NCBI GenBank assembly: GCA_902776835.1
Contig: CACYRK010000015.1
Location: 25,720 to 89,719, forward strand
Source of the DNA: an uncultured Bacteroidales bacterium
Lineage (GTDB): Bacteria > Bacteroidota > Bacteroidia > Bacteroidales > Muribaculaceae
Length of the DNA stretch: 64,000 nucleotides
Direction: 5' to 3'
The notes beneath the pieces are model-generated. The model worked only from the letters and a program-made list of their open reading frames with translations. It did no database searches and was not told where the DNA came from. A program made the position numbers and the translations under genes. Below are positions 1 to 8,207 of the stretch, piece after piece. How positions within the stretch are numbered: position 1 is the stretch's first letter; each line of letters starts with the position of its first letter.

Positions 1-884
1 GCGATGTAGTTAAGCACCTGCTGCGGGTTGCTGTTATAGATGCGCCACATGATGCTCGAGAGCGAGAATTTCACCATGTCGCCCGGCTGCTTGGCGTAGC
101 GCACGCACTTGCTGTTGATGCTGTCGAGGCGCGCCTCGCTCGAGACGGGGAGCATGGCCACGTCCTCGATGTCATCGAGAATCACGTCCTCGGCATCCAC
201 CGGGCCCTTGCGCTGCTCGTCGCGGCCCAGGAACACGAAGTGGCCGGCCTCGTCGATTTTATAGCGATATTTCTTCAGGATTTCCCACTTGCTGTCGGTG
301 ACCTCGATGGGGCCCGGCTCGCCCTTGTCGTCGGCACCCATCTTCCAAGCCACGTCGGCATAACTGCTGTTGAGCACAAACTCGTCGGCGCTGGTAAACT
401 CGCACTCAGCCTTCCACTTCAGCGCAGTACCCGCGGTGTAGTCGTCGTTGGCTTCTTGCGGTGCCATAGCGTCCCATGGGCCGGTTTGAATGAAATCGGT
501 CAGTTTGCCCTCGCTGTCGTAGATTGCCATGCTCTCTTCTGAGCCATCGCCGTACTCGGTGAGATAGACCACCAGCGTGTGTCCATGCCCCACGGCTTTC
601 ACACCCAGAATGAAACACAAGCCTTCGACCTCGGGATAGACGTCGAAGCGGTGCACCTGGTTGAGCAAGGCCACGCGCTGCTTCTCGTCGAGGGCCATAG
701 TGGGCGTGACTGTGTCCTCGACGAGTTTTTTGTCAAACACGTTGACGCTGTCCATGTTTATACCCAACTTGGTCAGGAAGGCGAAGTTGTTGTCGCCGTT
801 GGCGCTCGACTGCTTGGCGTCGCGGTTGCAGGCACATGCCAGCACCATAAGCGCCGCGGCAAGGAAAAGCGAAATCTTTTTCAT
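1..884 (-). CDS. Putative lipoprotein of unknown function (3' end outside window)
   Basis: The reading frame starts at ATG 884 and stays open to the left edge, so about 294 N-terminal residues are visible and the C-terminus is missing. The N-terminus is a lipoprotein signal: MKK, a hydrophobic stretch, then MVLAC with Cys17 (or Cys19) as the lipidation site. The mature part is acidic and soluble-looking, has no membrane segment, and I recognise no family. It is probably anchored in the outer or inner membrane facing the periplasm or surface. A Bacteroidota promoter lies 32 nt upstream. The start is well supported by signal peptide and promoter; function is unknown. Confidence 0.75.
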   Translation of the reverse strand, partial: MKKISLFLAAALMVLACACNRDAKQSSANGDNNFAFLTKLGINMDSVNVFDKKLVEDTVTPTMALDEKQRVALLNQVHRFDVYPEVEGLCFILGVKAVGHGHTLVVYLTEYGDGSEESMAIYDSEGKLTDFIQTGPWDAMAPQEANDDYTAGTALKWKAECEFTSADEFVLNSSYADVAWKMGADDKGEPGPIEVTDSKWEILKKYRYKIDEAGHFVFLGRDEQRKGPVDAEDVILDDIEDVAMLPVSSEARLDSINSKCVRYAKQPGDMVKFSLSSIMWRIYNSNPQQVLNYI

Positions 885-915
885 CGTCAAAAATAACTAA
901 GTGAATAATTCTGCG

Positions 916-946
916 CAAAAGTAGAAACAAAACACCGCATACGCAA
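916..946 (-). promoter_or_regulatory. Bacteroidota-type promoter of the lipoprotein gene
   Basis: On the minus strand, TACTTTTG (923-916) matches the -7 consensus TAnnTTTG, and TTG (946-944) lies 20 nt upstream as the -33 box. It points at the ATG at 884. The rest of 947-1032 shows nothing further. Confidence 0.6.
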
Positions 947-1032
947 CCTTTTAACAAAAAAACAGACACAACTCATGCTACGAAACGTGCAACCATCATA
1001 ATTTGCCACGCAAAATCGCTATTCACGTTCTT

Positions 1033-3123
1033 TTATTTCCCCAGCAAGATGTTGATGAGTGCGTTCAGGTCGCTGCCGTCGATTTGGTCATCATAATTGA
1101 TGTCGGCAATCATCTCGGCATTATCGTTGAAATTAACCGATCCAGGCTCTCTTGTCAATATCATATTTATTAACTGGTTAAGATCGTTGCCATCAACCGA
1201 ATCGTCTTGATTAATGTCGCCACGGCCCACTACAGTAAGATAACGATACCTGCTTTTTAGCCACTGTGTCCTTGACCAATTAGGTTCGGGGGTAATTATC
1301 AAATAATGAGTTGCATTAAAATCAGGATCCAAGCCAAAGTCAGTAATAAACACTTCGTCAGATGTTTTGCCTGAAATATTATCGAATACAATCCTTTTTA
1401 TAAAATCACGGGACTGATTAAAAGCGCTGTACTCATCTTCATTTTCATCATAGTCATCTATATCCACCGCTTGGTCAAGCACTACTGTATGCAAACTTTT
1501 ACAATAGCCAATTACATCATGCTTCAAAACGTCTACAGCAAGTATTATTGTTTTGAGGTCTGTGCCGCTAAAAATCGATTTTCCCAACGTTCTGTTTTCC
1601 CGATAGTCGAAAACCACTTTTTCAAGATTCTTACAGTTCATAAATGCCTGGCTATCTATTACTCGCAGCGAACGATTGACGTGTATAACATTTGGCACAT
1701 TACTACCGACAAAAGCTCGATATCCAATTTGAGAAACCTTTGGCATAGACTCTAATTCAAACCCTGCGACATTGCAAAAGGCTGAATCGCCAATATACTT
1801 CACAGTTGCTGGGATCTTTGATGATTTGCAACCCCTTATTAACTTGTTGTTGGATGTCTGAATAATAGCGTTACAATTGTCACGTGAATCATATTTTGGA
1901 TTGCCTTCTTCGACCGAGAGCGACATCAAAGATGGAGTGTTGTCCAGAGCACTCTTATCAAATTCGACAACATTCTTGCCGAGTTTAAGACTTTCAAGGT
2001 TTTGACAAGAAGCGAAAGCGCTATGCTCTATAGATGTCACTGTGGGTGGGAGGTTGATATGCCTCAATTCAGTATAAGCGAAAGCACCGCGCTTTATAGT
2101 TGTCACTGTTGGCGGGAGGCTGATGTGCCTCAATCCAGACCCCCAAAATGTCATTTGTTCAATGGCCGTAAGAGGCAGCATGTCGAAATTGGTAATACTT
2201 TCGAGATTTGATAAAGCGAAGCAACCAGGACCTATTGACCGAATCGAAAGTGGCAGTGACAGTGATGTATTTTCAAATTGAATGCAGTCAAACAACCATT
2301 CGCCCAAACACTGGGTAGATAACGGGATAGCAGTGATGGTTCTCGCAAAAACCAGTGTATTACTTGACGTTTCTAATACTCCATTGCAATTGTCCCGAGA
2401 ATCTAAATAAGGATTCTCGGGGTCGACAGCAATCTCTATAAGATTGTTGCCATCAAAAGCCGAATGATCTATAACCCTTACATTTTTCGGCACGTACAAG
2501 GATTCTATACCACAATGACTAAACACGCCCCTATTTATTGCTTCAAGAGAAATAGGAAGTGCTACGATCCTTAAATTTTGATTATGAGAGAATGAACCAC
2601 TATTTATCATCTTGAGTGTCGGCGGTAAGACAACAATCTCAAGGTTTTTAAGATGTTCGAATGAACCTTCTGACGAAATATACAACAATGAATCAGGCAA
2701 AACAATCTTCTTAATACGTTTGAGGTACATTGTGTCGCTTTCAAATTCTGGTTTATTGCAGTATGAATTGCGTATTTCTCCTGTAGGATATCGCCAAGCA
2801 TCAATCCCAACAACCGTGTAACTATTGCCGTTGTAAGTAACATGAGAAGGAAAAACCACAGTGGAGTCATGCCAATCATATGTTTCGAAATCCATCCACT
2901 CACAGTTATCTTTTCCCGCAAAATCATTGTTATACAATTCTGCATAATGCATCGGGAGGCCCGTTTCAGCTGCTTCGCTTTCTGTGAGGTTAAACAGTCT
3001 ATACCGAAACTTTCCTATCACGATTGATTCATTTTGAAGGGGTTGCACTGCAAACGCTGGTAAAACGCCGACAATAACAATTAAACATAACCACAGGACA
3101 CTTAATGACCTGTCTTTTTTATT
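1033..3123 (-). CDS. BspA-type leucine-rich-repeat surface protein with C-terminal dockerin
   Basis: A secreted protein of about 696 residues. MNKKDRS followed by a hydrophobic run ending in PAFA is a signal peptide, which is why I prefer ATG 3123 over ATG 3141. The body is a series of LRR_5/BspA-type repeats (patterns such as TIKRGAFAYTELRHINLP), interrupted twice by related segments containing YDSRDNCN or LDSRDNCN. The last about 65 residues form a dockerin type I domain: two DxNxDxxxDGxDLNxLI calcium loops (GDINQDDSVDGNDLN and ADINYDDQIDGSDLN), ending LINILLGK. Such proteins are extracellular and usually mediate adhesion or protein-protein contacts. The gene is clearly AT-richer than the core genes of the window, which suggests acquisition. 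No specific ligand can be inferred. Confidence 0.85.
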   Translation of the reverse strand, partial: NKKDRSLSVLWLCLIVIVGVLPAFAVQPLQNESIVIGKFRYRLFNLTESEAAETGLPMHYAELYNNDFAGKDNCEWMDFETYDWHDSTVVFPSHVTYNGNSYTVVGIDAWRYPTGEIRNSYCNKPEFESDTMYLKRIKKIVLPDSLLYISSEGSFEHLKNLEIVVLPPTLKMINSGSFSHNQNLRIVALPISLEAINRGVFSHCGIESLYVPKNVRVIDHSAFDGNNLIEIAVDPENPYLDSRDNCNGVLETSSNTLVFARTITAIPLSTQCLGEWLFDCIQFENTSLSLPLSIRSIGPGCFALSNLESITNFDMLPLTAIEQMTFWGSGLRHISLPPTVTTIKRGAFAYTELRHINLPPTVTSIEHSAFASCQNLESLKLGKNVVEFDKSALDNTPSLMSLSVEEGNPKYDSRDNCNAIIQTSNNKLIRGCKSSKIPATVKYIGDSAFCNVAGFELESMPKVSQIGYRAFVGSNVPNVIHVNRSLRVIDSQAFMNCKNLEKVVFDYRENRTLGKSIFSGTDLKTIILAVDVLKHDVIGYCKSLHTVVLDQAVDIDDYDENEDEYSAFNQSRDFIKRIVFDNISGKTSDEVFITDFGLDPDFNATHYLIITPEPNWSRTQWLKSRYRYLTVVGRGDINQDDSVDGNDLNQLINMILTREPGSVNFNDNAEMIADINYDDQIDGSDLNALINILLGK

Positions 3124-3175
3124 CATTAACAATGTAAACATAGTGCATTTAATTTAAGATTATCAAAAACCAAAA

Positions 3176-3214
3176 AGCCATTGACAGAAAGAAATCCATC
3201 TCCTGTCAATGGCT
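3176..3214 (-). terminator. Rho-independent terminator of the 3220-3645 gene
   Basis: A perfect 12-bp inverted repeat (AGCCATTGACAG / CTGTCAATGGCT) with a 15-nt loop begins just after the stop codon of the upstream gene. In minus-strand orientation it is followed by TTTTTGG. It separates that gene from the LRR gene downstream. Confidence 0.75.
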
Positions 3215-3219
3215 GAAAA

Positions 3220-3645
3220 TCATTGAATATTCTGATTATTCGGCGCGGTGCCGAATCTCCTGAAGATTTCATACATTCGCTCCTCCAGATGAGTTCCATT
3301 TCTGCGAGAAATAACAACATTGGGATCGTTATTGTTGTTATCAGCATTGGAACTGTCGTTGTAAATCCAGTCGTGGAAGAAAACCACCATATACTTGAAC
3401 GGAACCTTTTGCGCGAGTTTGTCGAGTGCCTTCCAATAAATGGGCATCACACACTCGTTGAAGCCGCCGATTTCAGATGGATTGCGATTGGCTGTCGCAC
3501 GCAGACTTTTTTCGCAGGGACGACAACCCACTTCCGACAATGCAATCTGCCGTGTGTTGTCAAAACGATATCGTCCTTTCCAAAACGTGCCCAAAGCCTC
3601 AAATCTTTGAATAAGGTTCTCAGCCAAAAACTCTTTTTTTACCAT
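3220..3645 (-). CDS. Hypothetical protein, 141 aa
   Basis: An intact frame with its own promoter (3740-3770) and terminator (3176-3214), so it looks like a real single-gene unit. The protein is basic and soluble, with no signal peptide or membrane segment. It contains an Asn-rich stretch (SSNADNNNNDPN, about residues 98-109) and two close cysteines (CRPC, about residues 41-44), and ends in a Gln/Asn-rich tail. I do not recognise a family. Base composition is AT-rich like the neighbouring LRR gene, so both may belong to one acquired patch. Confidence 0.6.
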   Translation of the reverse strand: MVKKEFLAENLIQRFEALGTFWKGRYRFDNTRQIALSEVGCRPCEKSLRATANRNPSEIGGFNECVMPIYWKALDKLAQKVPFKYMVVFFHDWIYNDSSNADNNNNDPNVVISRRNGTHLEERMYEIFRRFGTAPNNQNIQ

Positions 3646-3739
3646 TGCATTAACAATTTAATTGTTGAACAAAAATTACTTTAAATAGGCTTCCGTCCCA
3701 ACCAAACGGGCCAAAGACGGGCGTTTTAAAACAACGTTG

Positions 3740-3770
3740 CAAATATAATATCTTTTTTTTGTATTTGCAA
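3740..3770 (-). promoter_or_regulatory. Promoter of the 141-aa hypothetical gene
   Basis: Minus-strand TATATTTG (3747-3740) as -7 box and TTG (3770-3768) as -33 box, 20 nt apart. This gives a leader of roughly 85-90 nt before ATG 3645. Confidence 0.6.
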
Positions 3771-3848
3771 GCCGTTTCCACCGCCTTAACATTTAGTTTA
3801 CTAATTTCACCCACTCATGATGGGGCTTTGGGTTTTTCACATCAAGAA

Positions 3849-3879
3849 TTGTTGAGAAATGAAATTTTTATTACTTTTG
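3849..3879 (+). promoter_or_regulatory. Promoter of the DUF3822-rsmD operon
   Basis: TTG at 3849-3851 and TACTTTTG at 3872-3879, 20 nt apart. Because the -7 box lies downstream of the alternative ATG at 3859, it argues for translation from ATG 3898. Confidence 0.6.
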
Positions 3880-3897
3880 CACAAAATAGTTTTGACA

Positions 3898-4716
3898 ATG
3901 AACGACAACGCATTACCCACGCAGGTTCAGCGGCCCGAATTGTGGACGCTGCTGCTTTGCGTAGGCCCTGAGAATGTGCAATATATGCTCTACGCCGCAT
4001 CGCAGGCGCAGTCGCTGATCACCGGCGAGGTGGCTATTGCCGACACTGGCGAGGGCTACCTGAAATCGCTGGAAAACGCGGTGTACGACACCCCGCTGCT
4101 GCTCGACGACTACGGCAGCGTGCGCGTGCTGCTACACTCGCCGCACTTCGTGGTGCTGCCCGCCGGGGTGACGCCCGAGCAGGCCACCGCGGCCCTGGCA
4201 TTGCAGTTTCCCGACGACCACGGCGAGGTGCTGGTCACCACAGTGCCACACTGCGGCGTCGACATCGCCTACACGCTCGAGCCGGGCGTGGCGAATTTTG
4301 TGCAACGCACGTTCAACACGCCGCCCGTCTACCACCACCTCTTCCCGCTGTGCGAATATGCCACGGCGGCGCTGGGCGCCGACACGACGCGCATGCTGCT
4401 CGACGTGCGTAGCCGCGACCTCGACATGGCGGTCGTGAAGAACGCGCACCTGCTGCTGGCCACCAGCCAGCGGTGCCACGCGGTGAGCGACGCGGCCTAC
4501 CTGGCGATGCAGGCGTGGACGAGTTACAACCTCGACAGCGAGCACGACGAGTTGCAACTCATGGGCGAAGCCGCGGCAGTCGACGAACTGACGCCGCAAC
4601 TGCGGCAATTTATCCACTACGTGGTGCCGGCAATCATCCCCGCCGCCGAACTGCAACTCGGGCCAAAGGCCATGGATGCGCCACGAAACTTGTTAATGCT
4701 TGCCTTATGCGAATAA
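3898..4716 (+). CDS. DUF3822 family protein
   Basis: 272 residues starting MNDNALPTQVQ. An upstream in-frame ATG (3859) lies before the promoter -7 box and is rejected. The protein matches the DUF3822 pattern: a cytosolic protein of about 270 residues with an actin/ASKHA-like layout, encoded directly before rsmD in many Bacteroidota. No catalytic motif is evident. The 3' end overlaps the rsmD start by 10 nt, so the two are almost certainly translated from one mRNA. Biochemical function is unknown; the association with RsmD suggests a role near ribosome maturation, but that is inference. Confidence 0.8.
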   Translation: MNDNALPTQVQRPELWTLLLCVGPENVQYMLYAASQAQSLITGEVAIADTGEGYLKSLENAVYDTPLLLDDYGSVRVLLHSPHFVVLPAGVTPEQATAALALQFPDDHGEVLVTTVPHCGVDIAYTLEPGVANFVQRTFNTPPVYHHLFPLCEYATAALGADTTRMLLDVRSRDLDMAVVKNAHLLLATSQRCHAVSDAAYLAMQAWTSYNLDSEHDELQLMGEAAAVDELTPQLRQFIHYVVPAIIPAAELQLGPKAMDAPRNLLMLALCE

Positions 4717-5240
4717 TCACCGGAAAATATGGGCGACGCCGCTTCGACGTGCCCACCAACATCACCGCACGGCCCACCACCGACATGGCGCGCGAGAACC
4801 TCTTCAACGTGCTGGGAAATATCGTCGACTTCGACGGCATGACGGCCCTCGACCTCTTTGCCGGCACGGGCGCGGTGAGTTTTGAGTTTATCTCGCGCGG
4901 CTGCGCGCATGTGACGTGCGTCGAGAAGGCGTCGACACAATATAACTTCATCCGCAAGGTGAAGGAGCAACTTGGCGAGCGCGAGATGACGCTTGTCAAG
5001 GGCGACGTGTTTCGATTTATCGCGTCGTGCCAGCAGAGTTACGACATCATCTTTGCCGACCCGCCCTACGACCTGGAGCGCCTGCCCGAGTTGCCCGAGT
5101 TGATAATGAACAGCGCGCTGGTGCACCCGGGCACGCTGCTTATCATCGAGCACTCGCGCGCCAACGACTTCAGCCACCTGCCCCACTTCATGCAGCACCG
5201 CACCTACGGCAAGGTGAACTTCACCTTCTTCCAAATCTAA
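4707..5240 (+). CDS. rsmD: 16S rRNA (guanine(966)-N(2))-methyltransferase RsmD
   Basis: 177 residues from ATG 4707 (MRIITGKYGR). RsmD methylates N2 of G966 in 16S rRNA using S-adenosylmethionine during 30S assembly. Visible signatures are the N-terminal RIITGKYGRRR and RPTTDMARENLFNVL elements, the SAM-binding motif DLFAGTGAVSFE (residues 49-60) and the catalytic ADPPYD (about 117-122). Length is normal for the family. A longer in-frame extension upstream is just read-through inside DUF3822. It is followed by a 9-bp repeat array and a bidirectional terminator. Confidence 0.95.
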   Translation: MRIITGKYGRRRFDVPTNITARPTTDMARENLFNVLGNIVDFDGMTALDLFAGTGAVSFEFISRGCAHVTCVEKASTQYNFIRKVKEQLGEREMTLVKGDVFRFIASCQQSYDIIFADPPYDLERLPELPELIMNSALVHPGTLLIIEHSRANDFSHLPHFMQHRTYGKVNFTFFQI

Positions 5241-5254
5241 TCCCCCCCTTAGAT

Positions 5255-5294
5255 AATCTAGAACTTCTAGAATTTCTAGAGTTTCTAGAATTCT
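5255..5294. repeat. 9-bp tandem repeat array, TTCTAGAAT family
   Basis: About four consecutive units of nTCTAGAnn with a strict 9-bp step lie between the rsmD stop and its terminator. The core TCTAGA is conserved and the flanking bases vary. Related arrays occur at 39795, 51898 and 56737. Confidence 0.8.
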
Positions 5295-5336
5295 AAAAAG
5301 AGGATGAGCCAAAAAAATGACTCATCCTCTTTTTAG
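5293..5336. terminator. Bidirectional terminator between rsmD and the TonB-C gene
   Basis: A perfect 16-bp inverted repeat (CTAAAAAGAGGATGAG and its complement) with a 12-nt loop. A-rich and T-rich stem ends serve the two convergent genes. Confidence 0.85.
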
Positions 5337-5355
5337 TGGAGATATTTCTTAAATC

Positions 5356-5802
5356 TTACAGGCGGAAGGAGATGGGGAGGACGCAGCGCACGTTCACTGC
5401 CTGGCCACCCACACGGCCAGCCTCCCATCGCGGCATGGCGCTAATCACGCGCATTGCCTCGCGGTTGAGGCTCTCGTCGCGCACACCGCGCAGTACGCGC
5501 ACGTTGCTCACCTTACCGTCGGCACCGACGATAAAACTGCACACCACGCGTCCCTGGATGTGGTTCTTGTAAGCCTCGTAAGGATATTCGCGAGTCTTAT
5601 TGATGAAATTCATCAGGCCATGCTCGCCACCAGGAAACTGCGGCTGCACATCCACGTATTCAAACTCGTACACCTCGATGTAGCCCCTCTGGCCCGGAGC
5701 CATGGGGTTGACAGTAGTGACGTGCCTCACCTGCGCAGTAAGCGGCAAGCAAGCCATCGCGGCAAACAAAATGATTAGTGAATTGCGTAAAAAACGACTC
5801 AT
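5356..5802 (-). CDS. Secreted TonB C-terminal domain protein
   Basis: 148 residues. An N-terminal signal peptide (about residues 1-24, ending CLPLTAQ) is followed by a short linker and a TonB_C domain. The domain shows PQFPGGEHGLMNFI, YPYEA, GRVVCSFIVGADGKVSNV and the typical end RWEAGRVGGQAVNVRCVLPISF. Unlike classical TonB there is no membrane anchor and no Pro-rich periplasmic spacer; such stand-alone TonB_C proteins are common in Bacteroidota. It probably acts in the periplasm, perhaps with outer-membrane receptors, but no partner is encoded nearby. It has its own promoter and shares a terminator with rsmD. Confidence 0.85.
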   Translation of the reverse strand: MSRFLRNSLIILFAAMACLPLTAQVRHVTTVNPMAPGQRGYIEVYEFEYVDVQPQFPGGEHGLMNFINKTREYPYEAYKNHIQGRVVCSFIVGADGKVSNVRVLRGVRDESLNREAMRVISAMPRWEAGRVGGQAVNVRCVLPISFRL

Positions 5803-5830
5803 GACCTTAAATTTCTATCAAAATGACATG

Positions 5831-5860
5831 CAAATATAGTGGTGAATTCGCAAATAGCAA
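5831..5860 (-). promoter_or_regulatory. Promoter of the TonB-C gene
   Basis: Minus-strand TATATTTG (5838-5831) and TTG (5860-5858), 19 nt apart, about 29 nt upstream of ATG 5802. Confidence 0.65.
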
Positions 5861-6194
5861 GAATTCCACCTAAAGATTTGTAAATGATTAAGTTTGTTTT
5901 ATCTATTTTTACTAATTTCACCCCCATTTTATAATTTGTTAGCACTCAAAACGCCTCTTCCGTTGAAATTTTAAACTTCACGACGCCCCACAAACAACAC
6001 CCAAAATTGTCACCAAACGACATAATGCCCCACAAAACCACATGCCGATTCAGGTTTGGCCACATCGCTCAAGCAGAAAGTCAGATGAGTCAATGATGAC
6101 ACATTTCAACCAACGGATGAAATGTGATTTTGGCGCACTTTTTTGATGGGGATTATACTATTTCGGGGCGTTTGTCGTTATAAAGGTAGTATAA
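5861..6194. other. Intergenic region upstream of porQ
   Basis: This 334-nt AT-rich gap between divergent genes contains an inverted repeat CACATTTCA/TGAAATGTG (6100-6108 and 6118-6126, 9 bp, 9-nt loop). I find no clean TAnnTTTG box for porQ and no RNA gene or ORF I would defend. Confidence 0.4.
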
Positions 6195-7235
6195 ATGACA
6201 TCACAGATGAATACTCGCATATTCAAGCATATTGCCACCATAGTTGCGCTGGTATGGACTCTGGTGGCGTGGGGCCAAGATGGCACGACGGCTTACAATT
6301 TCCTGTCGTTGCCGTCGTCGTCGCACGTCTACGGCCTTGGCGGCCACAACATCAGCATCATCGATGACGACATCAACCTGACCGAGCAAAACCCGGCGCT
6401 GCTGGGACCGGAGATCGACCACCAGATTGGCGTGAACTACATGCGCTATCTGGGCGGCAGCAACTTCATGGGAGTTCGCTACGGCCAGGGCGTCGACGAC
6501 CATAGCGCGTTCACCGCCGGCGTGCAATATTACGGCTACGGCTCGATGGAGGGCTACGACATCACGGGCGTGAGTACCGGCTCGTTTAACGCTGCCGACG
6601 CGGTGATCAGCGTGGGCTACAGCCGCGACATCACCAACCGTCTGCGCGGCGGTGTAATGCTGAAGTATATCCACTCGAAATATGAGGAATACACCGCCGG
6701 GGCGTTAGGCGTGGACCTGGGTGTGAACTACTTCGACCCCGACCACGACTTCTCGGTGTCGATTGTCGGCAAAAACCTGGGCGGCCAGTTCAAGAAATTC
6801 GACATGGTGCGTGAAAAACTGCCCACCGACGTGCAGATTGGTGTCACCAAAGGCATCACTGGCACCCCCTTCCGCGTGTCGATTACCGCCTTCAACCTAA
6901 CGAAGTGGAACTCGCCATACTACGAGCCGAGCGACAAAAACAACACGCAGTCCGAACTCGTAAAGCGCGACAAGTTTGGCAGCAACCTGTTTCGCCACCT
7001 GGTGCTCGCCGGCGAATTCCTGCCGAGCGAAAACATGTATATCGGCATCGGCTACAACTACCGCACGCGCACCGACATGTCGACCTACCAGCGCAATATG
7101 CTGTCGGGACTCTCGGTTGCCGCCGGCCTTCGCGTGAGCGCCCTGGGCTTTGGCATCGCGCTGGCACAGCCCCACAGCGGAGCCACCACCTTTATGCTCA
7201 ATATCACCACCTCAATCGGTGAACTGATGAGATAA
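6195..7235 (+). CDS. porQ: Type IX secretion system protein PorQ
   Basis: 346 residues with a signal peptide (hydrophobic core IATIVALVWTLVAW, mature start near QDG). It fits PorQ in length and in the conserved segment YNFLSLPSSSHVYGLGG...ISIIDDDINLTEQNPALLG near the N-terminus. The rest alternates short beta strands as expected for an outer-membrane barrel of the PorV/FadL-like type. PorQ cooperates with PorU, PorV and PorZ in the type IX attachment complex on the cell surface. A second in-frame ATG (6207, MNTRIF) is an equally possible start. It stands alone and is followed by a strong terminator. Confidence 0.88.
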   Translation: MTSQMNTRIFKHIATIVALVWTLVAWGQDGTTAYNFLSLPSSSHVYGLGGHNISIIDDDINLTEQNPALLGPEIDHQIGVNYMRYLGGSNFMGVRYGQGVDDHSAFTAGVQYYGYGSMEGYDITGVSTGSFNAADAVISVGYSRDITNRLRGGVMLKYIHSKYEEYTAGALGVDLGVNYFDPDHDFSVSIVGKNLGGQFKKFDMVREKLPTDVQIGVTKGITGTPFRVSITAFNLTKWNSPYYEPSDKNNTQSELVKRDKFGSNLFRHLVLAGEFLPSENMYIGIGYNYRTRTDMSTYQRNMLSGLSVAAGLRVSALGFGIALAQPHSGATTFMLNITTSIGELMR

Positions 7236-7250
7236 CATTTCAATGCACAA

Positions 7251-7290
7251 CACAAAAAAGGAAGGCTCTTACGGCCTTCTTTTTTTGTGC
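7251..7290 (+). terminator. Terminator after porQ
   Basis: Inverted repeat CACAAAAAAGGAAGGC / GCCTTCTTTTTTTGTG with a 7-nt loop and a T-run in the right arm; one mismatch. Confidence 0.8.
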
Positions 7291-7470
7291 ATTCTGGATT
7301 GCGCAATCTGCATCGAAACAAACATTGCGCATTGTGTAGTGTGCATTCTTCATTAAAAAAAAGTGAGTTCGGCATAGCAAGCAAAGCCACCCCAGCCGAC
7401 TAAATTTGGGCGTCAATCGCGGCTGCGAAACCAGCCCCTCAGCCCAAAAAATTACTTCCTATTTAGAACA

Positions 7471-7507
7471 AAGTGTGGTCAAAGGGACAGTCCCTTTGAC
7501 CACACTT
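7471..7507. repeat. REP-like palindrome, GGGACnGTCCC family, copy 1
   Basis: A perfect palindrome with 18-bp arms around a single central A (7489): AAGTGTGGTCAAAGGGAC and its complement. A near-identical copy lies 178 bp downstream and a degenerate one at 23571. Confidence 0.85.
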
Positions 7508-7684
7508 ATTTTTCAATTACTTCACAAATCACCCCGTAAACGCAAAATTATATTTATTTAATTTACACAAATAATTGCGGTGCAAATATCAATATACAAA
7601 GGTAATTATGTGGCGGAAAATTGGCTTGTTCTCGCCGACTTCCATTTGGCGATATTTGTTAAATATAGTTTATGCTTGAAATTT

Positions 7685-7719
7685 TGTGTGGTCAAAGGGA
7701 CTGTCCCTTTGACCACACA
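7685..7719. repeat. REP-like palindrome, GGGACnGTCCC family, copy 2
   Basis: Perfect 17-bp arms (TGTGTGGTCAAAGGGAC and its complement) around a central T (7702). Same core as copy 1. Confidence 0.85.
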
Positions 7720-7886
7720 TTTGGTGGTAAATTTGGCGCATTTTAATGAGATTAATTTTCTTTGCGGGAGAGATCTTTGGTGCTATGATAAGCATTGTTT
7801 TGCTTGGTCTTTTTGTGGGTGTCTCAATGGGGCTGGGCAGGGGTAATAGCAGATTGTTTATCGATTATTTGCTGCCAATGAGTGTT

Positions 7887-7964
7887 GTCGGACAAGTCGG
7901 ACAGGTCGGACGAGTCAGACAGGTCGGACGGGGCGGACAGGTCGGACAGGTCGGACGGGTCGGA
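7887..7964. repeat. 9-bp tandem repeat array, GGTCGGACA family
   Basis: About eight units of GGACnnGTC repeat with a 9-bp step. They are embedded in a 955-nt gap (7236-8191) that otherwise holds two palindromes and the duplicated block. Short open frames through the array look like a by-product of its 9-nt period. Confidence 0.85.
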
Positions 7965-8067
7965 TGCGCTCAATATAACTTTGGTGCCGGGAAACGTTTT
8001 GTGTGGGGTGTAGACATAGCCGCAAAAATGGCGGCGGCCTCTTGGGATGAGTTAGAAGAGGGAGGGT
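7961..8067. repeat. Duplicated 3'-end block, distal copy
   Basis: About 105 nt that nearly match 8104-8207. Both run from cGGATGC.CTCAAT through GGTGCCGGGAAACGTTT and CGCAAAAATGGCGG to GATGAGTTAGAAGAGGGAG. The proximal copy contains the last codons and stop of the coiled-coil gene, so this distal copy carries a duplicated gene end. Confidence 0.85.
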
Positions 8068-8108
8068 CGGACAGGTCGGACAGGTCGGACAAGTCAGACG
8101 GGGCGGAT
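8065..8108. repeat. 9-bp tandem repeat array, GGTCGGACA family (second block)
   Basis: About five units of GGACAGGTC-like 9-mers sit between the two copies of the duplicated block. Confidence 0.8.
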
Positions 8109-8207
8109 GCCCTCAATGTAACTTAGGTGCCGGGAAACGTTTGTGGTGGGGGGCAGACATTGCCGCAAAAATGGCGGCCTCTTGGGATGAGTTAGAAGAG
8201 GGAGAGT
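8104..8207. repeat. Duplicated 3'-end block, gene-proximal copy
   Basis: Direct repeat of 7961-8067. Positions 8192-8207 are coding for the end of the coiled-coil protein and the remainder is its 3' flank. Confidence 0.85.

Noticed and set aside
7746..8126. 126-codon frame through the GGTCGGACA arrays
   Set aside because: Its C-terminal part is a direct reading of 9-bp repeats and of the duplicated block; no promoter and no homologous pattern.
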